A model generated the notes under the pieces. It was not told where the DNA came from. It did not search any database and was given only the letters and a program-made list of their open reading frames with translations. DNA of 20,081 bases from Candidatus Beckwithbacteria bacterium (GTDB lineage Bacteria; Patescibacteriota; Microgenomatia; UBA1400; UBA1449), in assembly GCA_012798485.1 (NCBI GenBank), contig JAAZND010000074.1, forward strand, positions 1 through 20,081, read 5' to 3'. The position numbers and the translations under genes are program-made. This document shows, in pieces, positions 14,635 through 20,081 of the stretch. How positions within the stretch are numbered: position 1 is the stretch's first letter; the number at the start of each line of letters is the position of its first letter.

Positions 14635-14676
14635 TTTTTTGTTATTTATAGTTAGAGGAAACAATTTAGCAAAAAA
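14635..14676 (+). promoter_or_regulatory. Possible third member of the T-run/A-run leader family
   Basis: TTTTTTGTT (14635-14643) and AGCAAAAAA (14668-14676) pair with one G-U. The inside contains GTTAGAGGAAAC, similar to GTTAGAGTTAAAG in the leader at 19400-19451. The inner stem seen in the two better copies is not clear here, so membership is uncertain. Confidence 0.3.
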
Positions 14677-14685
14677 ATATTAACC

Positions 14686-15030
14686 ATGGCAACAACAATC
14701 CCAACAGAAACAGAAAACTTACAATCTGAAGTAGTTATTGATGAAGATAAACTTCAAGAAAAAGCAATAAGTCAAATTGATTCATTAATAAAGGAAATCT
14801 TAAAAACAGGAGAAGGTCAAAATATAGGAAAAGCAAGTTTAGAAAATGCAAAAAAATATTATCTTAAACTAATAAAACTAAAAAAAAGAGAAGTTGACAA
14901 TGAAGATCCTTTGATTTCAGCAAAACAATACTTCGATAACTTATTAGTAAGGTGTAAAAATGCTGATAAACAAGCAACAGAAGAACTTATAAAAAATTTA
15001 AAAGAAATGCTTGATAAACAGCGTGTTTAG
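14686..15030 (+). CDS. Hypothetical protein, 114 aa, helical
   Basis: No family is recognised. The N-terminal 20 residues are Thr/Glu-rich and probably disordered. The rest is Lys/Glu/Leu-rich and predicted to be helical, possibly two long helices separated near DNEDPLIS (about 72-79). There is no signal peptide, membrane segment or metal motif. Codon use (ATA, TTA, AAA) resembles the other orphan genes here rather than rsmI or lexA. It is divergent from rsmI and ends 6 nt from the convergent lexA stop. The ATG at 14686 is preceded by an A-rich run rather than a Shine-Dalgarno sequence. The compact context supports a real gene; no function can be given. Confidence 0.6.
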   Translation: MATTIPTETENLQSEVVIDEDKLQEKAISQIDSLIKEILKTGEGQNIGKASLENAKKYYLKLIKLKKREVDNEDPLISAKQYFDNLLVRCKNADKQATEELIKNLKEMLDKQRV

Positions 15031-15036
15031 TTTATT

Positions 15037-15678
15037 TTAAAATTTCCTAATTACTCCTACACATTTACCTTGGATTTGGACGCGAGTGGCATAGATGGGT
15101 TGGGTGGCAATACCAGTTGATTCCAGCCTGACTCTGGTTGCTTCCTGAAAAATTTTTTTGAGTAGCGCCACTCCATTTTCCAGGATAACAACGACATTAT
15201 CTCCATCTTTGATATCCACATCTTCCTCAATTACCAGATAATCTTCATTCAAAACTCCTTCGTCTTTCATGCCATCACCTCTGACTTGAAGAATAAAAGC
15301 TCTTTTTTTGCCAGTGAGCATTTGTCCGGAAACTTGGAAAAAAGCATTATTACGATCATATGGCTCGATAGCTTGACCTGCAGTTATCCAGCCAAGGACA
15401 GGCAAATTAACGCCTTGATTGCCAACGCCAAAGCGATCATCAACCACAACCAAGCCTCTGGTATTATTGCCGGTAGTTTTTTTCAAAACTCCTTTTCTAA
15501 TCAGTCTTTCAATATGTTCATGGACAGTGGCAAGAGAAGAAAGCTCCATGGCATCTCCGATTTCTCTAAGTGTGGGAGAATAACCATTTCTTTGGATAAA
15601 TTGAGAAATGTAATCAACAATTTGTCGTTGTCTTTTGTATAATGTGACTGTATATTCTTCGCCGTTTTTGCTAATCAT
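15037..15678 (-). CDS. lexA: LexA-family repressor with Gly at the catalytic Ser position
   Basis: LexA represses SOS genes and normally self-cleaves when RecA filaments form. Numbered from the ATG at 15678 (an in-frame TTG at 15687 is the alternative), the winged helix DNA-binding domain is at about 10-75 (SPTLREIGDAMELSS). The cleavage dipeptide Ala100-Gly101 is present in WITAGQ, and Lys174 of the Ser-Lys dyad is present in ALLKKIF. The nucleophile motif, normally GDSM, reads GDGM: codon GGC gives Gly136. A single change from AGC would explain this. If genuine, self-cleavage by the known mechanism should fail and the repressor would be constitutive or controlled otherwise. Length (214) and fold are otherwise normal. 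It diverges from uvrB, a classical SOS gene, and has a promoter with a consensus -35. Confidence 0.92.
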   Translation of the reverse strand: MISKNGEEYTVTLYKRQRQIVDYISQFIQRNGYSPTLREIGDAMELSSLATVHEHIERLIRKGVLKKTTGNNTRGLVVVDDRFGVGNQGVNLPVLGWITAGQAIEPYDRNNAFFQVSGQMLTGKKRAFILQVRGDGMKDEGVLNEDYLVIEEDVDIKDGDNVVVILENGVALLKKIFQEATRVRLESTGIATQPIYATRVQIQGKCVGVIRKF

Positions 15679-15688
15679 TTTGGGCAAG

Positions 15689-15706
15689 CTGTAAAGTTAA
15701 TTACAG
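15689..15706. promoter_or_regulatory. CTGTAA/TTACAG dyad at the lexA 5' end
   Basis: CTGTAA (15689-15694) and TTACAG (15701-15706) are perfect inverted repeats with a 6-bp spacer, 11 nt upstream of the lexA ATG. It resembles the E. coli-type CTGT...ACAG SOS box but is 2 bp longer. It could be an operator or an RNA hairpin. Confidence 0.3.
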
Positions 15707-15736
15707 GCAGGAAATTAGTTTTTTAAAAGTTTTGAA

Positions 15737-15770
15737 AAATTTCTGCCAATGGGAGGTTCAGCAGAAATTT
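15737..15770. promoter_or_regulatory. Perfect 10-bp dyad at the lexA transcription start
   Basis: AAATTTCTGC (15737-15746) and GCAGAAATTT (15761-15770) are perfect inverted repeats around 14 bp. They span roughly +3 to +36 of the predicted lexA transcript. Candidates are a LexA operator or a leader hairpin; the loop of the mRNA carries CCTCCC, similar to an anti-Shine-Dalgarno sequence. Confidence 0.4.
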
Positions 15771-15779
15771 ATCGTCTTT

Positions 15780-15809
15780 AATATGCCAAAAAATACCCAA
15801 AGTTGTCAA
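15780..15809 (-). promoter_or_regulatory. lexA promoter with a perfect -35 box
   Basis: On the minus strand TTGACA (15809-15804), an 18-bp spacer and CATATT (15785-15780) give a predicted start near 15773, about 95 nt before the lexA ATG. Confidence 0.5.
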
Positions 15810-15905
15810 TTATAACTTTTCGGTTTTTATTAAGTTAAAGTGGAACAAACTAGATAAGAAAGCTAATTAGAAAAATTTGCTTAGATGGTTTTAAATAACT
15901 TATTG

Positions 15906-15933
15906 GTAGAGACGCGCCATGGCACGTCTCTAC
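15906..15933. repeat. GTAGAGAC palindrome, copy 4 (lexA-uvrB spacer)
   Basis: A 28-bp element with half-site GTAGAGACGCGCCA and one mismatch in the right arm (TGGCACGTCTCTAC). It lies in the 447-bp divergent spacer between the lexA promoter and the uvrB start region. Confidence 0.85.
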
Positions 15934-15982
15934 ATTAAATTTAAATTATTTCCTATATTTTGTTTCTGAATTATCATTATTT

Positions 15983-16010
15983 TTGCAGTATAATAATAAA
16001 TTCACATAAT
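15983..16010 (+). promoter_or_regulatory. Possible uvrB promoter region
   Basis: A consensus TATAAT lies at 15989-15994 without a good -35. Alternatively TTGCAG (15983-15988), a 16-bp spacer and CATAAT (16005-16010) fit. The pseudo-palindrome CACATAATTTGTG (16003-16015) follows. Nothing in it clearly matches the dyads at lexA. Confidence 0.25.
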
Positions 16011-16108
16011 TTGTGTTATTTTGAAATTGTTATTCTAGCTAAACTGAATGACTATATTTTTACGCCATATGGAGATGGTGGATTCGAAATATATAAAATA
16101 ATGAAAGA

Positions 16109-16132
16109 TTTCTGTCTGCTCAGGAATGACAC
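16109..16132. repeat. AGATTTC...GGAATGACAC hairpin element, copy 1
   Basis: TTTCTG (16112-16117) and CAGGAA (16122-16127 region) pair with one G-U within AGATTTC...GGAATGACAC. It contains the ATG at 16126, so that upstream ATG of uvrB belongs to the element. A second copy with the same ends lies at 19135-19177. Confidence 0.4.
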
Positions 16133-16143
16133 AAAATGAATTT

Positions 16144-18207
16144 ATGCAATTTAAATTAAACTCTTCTTACCAACCAGCAGGTGATCAACCAGAGGCAATT
16201 AATGCCTTAGTTTCTAGTTTACAAAATGGCAATGAAAATAATATTTTGTTAGGCGTCACGGGTAGTGGTAAGACATACACTATTGCCAATGTGATTGAAA
16301 AAATCCAAAAACCTACTTTGATTATTTCCCACAACAAAACTTTGGCAGCTCAACTTTATCAGGAATTTCGCGATTTTTTTCCTGACAACGCTGTGTCTTA
16401 TTTTGTTTCTTATTATGATTATTATCAGCCGGAAGCTTATATTCCCACCACTGATACCTATATTGAAAAAGAGACACAGATCAATGAAGAAATTGATAAA
16501 TTAAGACTTTTGGCTACTGCCAATTTGCAGACTCGCAATGATGTCATCGTGATCGCTTCTGTTTCCTGTATTTATAATATTGGCAACCCCCAGGAATATG
16601 CCAATTTTACTTTTTCTATAGAAGCCGGACAAATTTATCCAAGACAAACTCTTTTGCGCGATCTGACCAAACTGCAATATCAACGAAATGATTATGAGCT
16701 TAAAAGAGGTGGTTTTCGCGTTAAAGGTGATGTGGTGGAGCTTTGGCCAGCTTATACTGATCAGGTTTTGAGAATGGAATTTTTGGGAAATGTCTTGGAA
16801 AAAGCTTATTGGCTTGATCCTTTAACATCGCAAAAAATTGAAGAAATAAATGATAAATATTTTCTTTTTCCCGCCAAACACTATATTGCTGATCCAGCAA
16901 GGCAACAACCAGCTTTTGTGCAGATCAGACAGGATTTAAAAAAACAATTGGAACTTTTTCAAACACAGGGCAAAAAAATGGAAGCTTTTCGTCTTGAGCA
17001 GAGAGTCAATTATGATCTTGATATGATTGCGGAGCTTGGTTATGTCAATGGGATTGAAAATTATTCCCGTTATTTTGATGGTCGCAATCCTGGTGATCCA
17101 CCTTATTCTCTACTTGAATATTTTAGACAGAAAAAGGACTGGCTCTTGGTAGTTGATGAATCGCATATTACTTTGCCTCAGATTAGAGGCATGTACAATT
17201 GTGATCAAGCCAGAAAAAGAACTTTGATTGACTATGGTTTTCGTTTGCCTTCAGCTCTAGATAATCGCCCTTTGCAGTTCAACGAATTTTTGCAAAAAAT
17301 TGGAAAAACTATTTATCTTAGTGCCACTCCAGCAGATTGGGAATTAAACCTCCCCCAAGTTCAAGTTATTGAACAGATTGTGAGACCCACTGGTTTGATT
17401 GACCCTGATATTGAAATTCGCCCCACACAAAACCAAGTGCAAGATTTAGCCAAAGAAATTATGCAAAGAAAGGCCAAAGGCCAAAGAGTGCTAGTGACCA
17501 CTTTGACCAAAAGATTGGCTGAAGCTTTGACAGATTATTTAAACGAAGAAAAGAATTTTGCTAATGTAGAGACAGGTCGCGACCTGTCTCTACAAATAAA
17601 ACCTAAAGTAGCTTATCTCCATTCTGATATTGATACTTTGGATCGGCAGGATATTCTGGATGATTTAAGAGCTGGTGAATACGATGTTTTAGTTGGGATT
17701 AACTTACTTCGAGAAGGATTGGATCTGCCGGAAGTTTCTCTGGTTGCCATTCTTGATGCCGATAAAGAAGGATTTTTACGCAGCCGCAATTCGCTAATCC
17801 AAATTATGGGTAGAGCCGCTCGTCATGTAGAAGGTCATGTGATTATGTATGCTGATCAGAAAACAAAATCAATGCAACAAGCCATCGAAGAAGTGGAAAG
17901 AAGACGTGCCTTACAAAAAGCCTATAATGAAAAAAATGGGATTGAACCTCAGTCTATCCAAAAAGAAATTCGTAAAAAATTGATTGAAAACCGCCAGAAA
18001 GACGGAGAAAAGAAAACGACTTTACAATTAACGCCAAGAGGAAAAGAAGTTGCCATAGAGCAAATTAAAGTGGAAAATTATACGCCGGATGATCTAAAAA
18101 CTTTGGTCAAAAGACTCAAAAAAGCCATGTTTGCGGCAGCACGCGAACTTGACTTTGAAAAAGCAGCGAGAATAAGAGATAAGGTAAGAGAAATTGAAAA
18201 CTTCTAA
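16144..18207 (+). CDS. uvrB: Excinuclease ABC subunit B
   Basis: UvrB is the DNA-damage verification helicase of nucleotide excision repair and acts with UvrA and UvrC. Numbered from the ATG at 16144: Walker A GVTGSGKT (37-44), the beta-hairpin YYDYYQPEAYIP used to probe strands, the DESHITLPQIRGMYN motif, YLSATP, VTTLTKRLAEAL, REGLDLPEVSLVAILDADKEG and QIMGRAARH; the C-terminal UVR domain binds UvrC. At 687 residues it is slightly long. The excess is about 15 residues between DYLNEE and VAYLHSD, where a palindromic repeat encodes VETGRDLSLQ (475-484). I chose 16144 because MQFKLNSSYQPAGDQ matches the family N-terminus and the ATG at 16126 lies in a repeat. It is divergent from lexA, consistent with SOS control. 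Confidence 0.97.
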   Translation: MQFKLNSSYQPAGDQPEAINALVSSLQNGNENNILLGVTGSGKTYTIANVIEKIQKPTLIISHNKTLAAQLYQEFRDFFPDNAVSYFVSYYDYYQPEAYIPTTDTYIEKETQINEEIDKLRLLATANLQTRNDVIVIASVSCIYNIGNPQEYANFTFSIEAGQIYPRQTLLRDLTKLQYQRNDYELKRGGFRVKGDVVELWPAYTDQVLRMEFLGNVLEKAYWLDPLTSQKIEEINDKYFLFPAKHYIADPARQQPAFVQIRQDLKKQLELFQTQGKKMEAFRLEQRVNYDLDMIAELGYVNGIENYSRYFDGRNPGDPPYSLLEYFRQKKDWLLVVDESHITLPQIRGMYNCDQARKRTLIDYGFRLPSALDNRPLQFNEFLQKIGKTIYLSATPADWELNLPQVQVIEQIVRPTGLIDPDIEIRPTQNQVQDLAKEIMQRKAKGQRVLVTTLTKRLAEALTDYLNEEKNFANVETGRDLSLQIKPKVAYLHSDIDTLDRQDILDDLRAGEYDVLVGINLLREGLDLPEVSLVAILDADKEGFLRSRNSLIQIMGRAARHVEGHVIMYADQKTKSMQQAIEEVERRRALQKAYNEKNGIEPQSIQKEIRKKLIENRQKDGEKKTTLQLTPRGKEVAIEQIKVENYTPDDLKTLVKRLKKAMFAAARELDFEKAARIRDKVREIENF
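17566..17593. repeat. GTAGAGAC palindrome, copy 5, inserted in frame in uvrB
   Basis: A perfect 28-bp palindrome with half-site GTAGAGACAGGTCG. It encodes VETGRDLSLQ in a different reading frame from the ileS copy (GTA GAG ACA here, AGT AGA GAC there). The third frame would place TAG in phase, so only two frames tolerate the element. Confidence 0.9.
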
Positions 18208-18231
18208 AAATCTAAATTAATCCCATAATTA

Positions 18232-18259
18232 TTGACATTAAGATTTAAATTGATATAAT
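18232..18259 (+). promoter_or_regulatory. Near-perfect sigma-70 promoter of the 264-aa orphan
   Basis: TTGACA (18232-18237) and TATAAT (18254-18259), both full consensus, are spaced by 16 bp, with an extended -10 TGA directly before TATAAT. Start expected near 18266. It is the strongest promoter in the window by inspection. Confidence 0.7.
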
Positions 18260-18291
18260 TTGAAGAATTATAAAATAGATTTTAAAGTAAT

Positions 18292-19086
18292 ATGCCAAAA
18301 TTTGAAAGGGAAATAAAAGGACTTATTAGAAGTAGAATAATAGAGATTTTTAAAATAGATGATTTAAAAGATAATGAAAATCCAATTATTAGAGGATATA
18401 AGACTTATTTTGAGTTATTACAAATAAAAATTAATAAAGGACTAGAGGGAGTATGTAGTTCTGATGATATTGCTGGTTTGATAGTTGGAACTTTATCTGA
18501 TTGTTTTACGCTTTTTTTTGAAACAGTTATTTGGACAGAAGAAGAGTTAAGAGGTGCTTTTGGAGCCGTAAAATCTATTACTAGTGATTTGGAAAAGCAA
18601 AATGATCATGTTGGGAATACAACAGAACAAGTTATTTATCAATTAAGAATGCATCGAGGAACTCCTTTATTTGAAAAAGCTGAAATATATTGTCCAGAAA
18701 TGACAAAAACGAAAAGGATTGTTGATTTAGGATATTTAAAACAAACTAAAGATGGAAAAAATGATGTATATGTTGATATTCATAATAGATTTATCGAATC
18801 TTTAGAAGATGCTCTTGAATTTAGAGGTAAATTAAAACCTATTGAATATAATGATTTAGTACCTATTTTGTTAGGAGTATATCAAAAAGAATATGGTAAT
18901 TATGAAAAAAAAGAATTTCAAAATGATGAAAGTAGAGTTAAAGAAATGTTAATTATTGATAAAGCCTTTTTGATAGCCTTAAATACTTTTGGAGTTTATG
19001 ATGAGATGAAAAATTTATTAGATAAATGTAAAGAACAACAGTTTGCTAAATACCTCTTAGGGCAAATTTTTCAAGAAAATTCTTAA
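18292..19086 (+). CDS. Hypothetical protein, 264 aa, unrecognised
   Basis: I recognise no family. The product looks cytosolic and mostly helical, rich in Lys, Glu, Ile and Leu, without signal peptide, membrane segment, Walker motif or clear metal site. A helix-prone N-terminus (1-50) precedes a hydrophobic segment near 60-80 (IAGLIVGTLSDCFTLFFETV), too polar to be a confident membrane span. Codon use is extremely AT-biased, with many ATA, AGA and TTA codons, unlike uvrB just upstream. It has its own near-consensus promoter, 26 nt of 5' UTR and no Shine-Dalgarno sequence. Strong predicted transcription of an orphan gene is notable. It may be lineage-specific or acquired. No terminator is clear after it. 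Confidence 0.75.
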   Translation: MPKFEREIKGLIRSRIIEIFKIDDLKDNENPIIRGYKTYFELLQIKINKGLEGVCSSDDIAGLIVGTLSDCFTLFFETVIWTEEELRGAFGAVKSITSDLEKQNDHVGNTTEQVIYQLRMHRGTPLFEKAEIYCPEMTKTKRIVDLGYLKQTKDGKNDVYVDIHNRFIESLEDALEFRGKLKPIEYNDLVPILLGVYQKEYGNYEKKEFQNDESRVKEMLIIDKAFLIALNTFGVYDEMKNLLDKCKEQQFAKYLLGQIFQENS

Positions 19087-19134
19087 AGATATTAAAAACT
19101 ATACGAGAGTAGGAAGAAGACTTAATATTAAAGA

Positions 19135-19177
19135 TAGATTTCGTATCAGACAGTTTGTTTGTACGGAATGACACCAA
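19135..19177. repeat. AGATTTC...GGAATGACAC hairpin element, copy 2
   Basis: TTTCGTA and TACGGAA pair with one G-U across a 16-nt loop, with flanks AGA and TGACACC as in the element overlapping the uvrB 5' end. The ends are conserved while the stem differs but still pairs. Confidence 0.4.
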
Positions 19178-19180
19178 ACC

Positions 19181-19396
19181 TTATTTTTTCATCAAGCCAA
19201 AGACAATCTGACTAATATCATAAGGGAGAGGTTTTTTCACTATTCCTTTTCTTGCTTTTGCTTTGATCAAATGTTCTGAGAGAAAATACTTATTCATGCC
19301 TTTGATAAATTTTATTTTTTTTCTGGTGTTTCTTCTGAGGTGTTTTTGATAGTAGGCAAAACTCTCAAAAAACATCTCAAGATCAGAATTTAGCAT
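19181..19396 (-). CDS. Small basic hypothetical protein, 71 aa
   Basis: No family is recognised. The product is strongly basic, with clusters RRNTRKKIKF (about 21-30) and KAKARKG (about 45-51), and could bind nucleic acid; this is only a compositional hint. It has no signal peptide. It converges on the 264-aa orphan gene. Support for it being real comes from its leader: a nested inverted-repeat element ends just before the ATG at 19396, and an equivalent element sits in the same position before the next minus-strand ORF. It is short and may not be translated. Confidence 0.4.
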   Translation of the reverse strand: MLNSDLEMFFESFAYYQKHLRRNTRKKIKFIKGMNKYFLSEHLIKAKARKGIVKKPLPYDISQIVFGLMKK

Positions 19397-19399
19397 TTT

Positions 19400-19451
19400 T
19401 TTTTACTACTTGTCTTTAACTCTAACTAAGTTAAGCGGCATATAGTAAAAA
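19400..19451 (-). promoter_or_regulatory. Nested inverted-repeat leader, copy A
   Basis: The outer arms TTTTTACTA (19400-19408) and TAGTAAAAA (19443-19451) are perfect, and inside them TTAACT (19416-19421) pairs with AGTTAA (19429-19434). It lies immediately upstream of the 71-aa minus-strand ORF. Copy B at 19869-19924 keeps the outer arms and has a different but still complementary inner stem. Confidence 0.6.
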
Positions 19452-19621
19452 TTGGTAAAATTAATTATATAAATACTTCGATTAAAGCAAAATTAAGGAT
19501 TTGTGAGAAATTTAAGTAGATTTTATTGGTTTTTGATGAAGAGAAACTTGAAAATAAAAAAAACAAAATAAAGCAATAATTATTCACTATAATCAATAAC
19601 CTTTAAGATTTTTAGAAATGA
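19452..19621. other. AT-rich spacer without a supported gene
   Basis: I see no ORF, repeat or clear promoter. A TATAAT lies on the minus strand at 19469-19464, in position to drive the 71-aa ORF, but the matching -35 is poor. Confidence 0.3.
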
Positions 19622-19861
19622 TCAAGTGGCTTCAGCTTGATAAACAACGTTACTTTTTTGAGATCCTGCTACTTTATCTTCATCTTTACGATAAAAATTA
19701 TCATATAGATCGGAATCGAAGCATGACATCCCTTCATTAGGATGTTCAGGTAATCCATTACCTATAGAATAAGGCTCGCAACAAGTTAATCCGGTTAGCC
19801 AGCTTGCAATTCTAATAAGATTTGCATATTGGCTATATGGACCACGATCAGGACGATGCAT
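19622..19861 (-). CDS. Hypothetical protein, 79 aa
   Basis: No family is recognised. The composition is unusually mixed for this window, with Pro, Gly, Trp, Tyr and four Cys (including a Cys-Cys pair near residues 27-28), and the DNA is less AT-rich than the neighbouring orphan genes. That suggests real coding DNA of other origin or a gene fragment. There is no signal peptide. The ATG at 19861 follows a nested inverted-repeat leader and an A-rich run, as for the 71-aa ORF about 225 bp downstream on the same strand. Function cannot be given, and a truncated remnant is possible. Confidence 0.4.
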   Translation of the reverse strand: MHRPDRGPYSQYANLIRIASWLTGLTCCEPYSIGNGLPEHPNEGMSCFDSDLYDNFYRKDEDKVAGSQKSNVVYQAEAT

Positions 19862-19868
19862 TTTAATT

Positions 19869-19924
19869 TTTTTACTATTTCCCTTCTAATTCTAAACGAA
19901 TTAATTAAAGTTTTATAGTAAAAA
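19869..19924 (-). promoter_or_regulatory. Nested inverted-repeat leader, copy B
   Basis: The outer arms TTTTTACTA (19869-19877) and TAGTAAAAA (19916-19924) are identical to copy A. The inner arms TAATTC (19887-19892) and GAATTA (19898-19903) differ from copy A but pair perfectly. It ends about 8 nt before the ATG of the 79-aa minus-strand ORF. Confidence 0.6.
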
Positions 19925-19937
19925 GGGTGAATTTCAT

Positions 19938-20036
19938 TATCTTATAACCATTGCAGAAAACCCCGCACTGTAAGTGCGAGGGATGAATGCAATCAATGAG
20001 CACAAAAACGTAAAGCTTAAGTCATTTGATAAGATA
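19938..20036. ncRNA. Candidate structured RNA or transposon-end hairpin
   Basis: The outer stem TATCTTAT/ATAAGATA (19938-19945 and 20029-20036) encloses two hairpins. The first is ATTGCA/TGCAAT (19950-19955 and 19988-19993), topped by CCCCGCACT paired with AGTGCG-A-GGG (one bulged A) and a GTA loop. The second is TGAGC/GCTTA (19997-20001 and 20015-20019, one G-U). The CCCC...GGG ATGAATG form also resembles IS200/IS605 right ends or omega RNA, but no tnpB is in the window. The strand is not determined. Confidence 0.35.
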
Positions 20037-20081
20037 TAGTTAAGATGATAGAGACAAGTAGTCATACAGCTTACGATATAA

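Noticed and set aside
16046..16099. 17-codon ORF upstream of uvrB
   Set aside because: No ribosome binding site, no notable codon run and no adjacent terminator; probably chance.
4300..17593. GTAGAGAC palindromes as a CRISPR array
   Set aside because: Copies are kilobases apart, have variable centres, and two lie inside genes; there are no regular spacers and no cas genes.
19622..20036. A tnpB gene accompanying the IS605-like hairpin
   Set aside because: None of the frames near the hairpin shows TnpB zinc-finger or RuvC motifs; only the terminal hairpin resemblance remains.

Overview
The window looks like a chromosomal segment of an AT-rich bacterium with a small genome, most likely a member of the Candidate Phyla Radiation (Patescibacteria). 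This is inferred from low GC, short genes, weak or absent Shine-Dalgarno sites, GTG starts, scattered orphan genes and dispersed small palindromes; no 16S gene is present to confirm it. UGA acts as a stop (for example at the end of rodA), so the genetic code is standard rather than the recoded one of Absconditabacteria.

Layout. 1-2474: cell division, with the C-terminal part of ftsA followed by ftsZ. 2508-4106: two unrecognised genes that may be co-transcribed. 4107-7258: a regulated ileS, with a consensus promoter, a 13-codon leader ORF ending in three Ile codons, two hairpins, a U-tract terminator, then ileS. 7259-8544: a hairpin-rich spacer and rodA. 8572-11765: mostly translation and segregation genes (rplU, rlmB, an RBBP9-like hydrolase, rpmA, parB). 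11766-12068: a convergent spacer bounded by octamer repeat arrays. 12069-13634: divergent lepB and a BadF/NagK-type sugar kinase. 13635-15030: a decayed spacer, rsmI and a small orphan gene. 15037-18207: divergent lexA and uvrB, the SOS/repair pair. 18292-20081: an orphan gene behind a near-perfect sigma-70 promoter, then two doubtful small minus-strand ORFs with matching nested-dyad leaders, and a strongly folded element at the right end.

The named genes are core housekeeping: septum formation, peptidoglycan elongation, chromosome partitioning, protein export, ribosome assembly and modification, and DNA repair. The unusual content lies between and inside them.

The strongest observations are: (1) a candidate Ile-leader-peptide attenuator in front of ileS; (2) five copies of a 28-bp GTAGAGAC...GTCTCTAC palindrome, two inserted in frame in ileS and uvrB, the ileS copy flanked by a direct GATAAA repeat; (3) a LexA whose catalytic serine position is glycine; (4) 8-nt tandem arrays directly after the stop codons of rlmB, parB and lepB; (5) a duplicated nested inverted-repeat leader with compensatory base changes. 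No tRNA, rRNA, CRISPR array or complete insertion sequence was seen.
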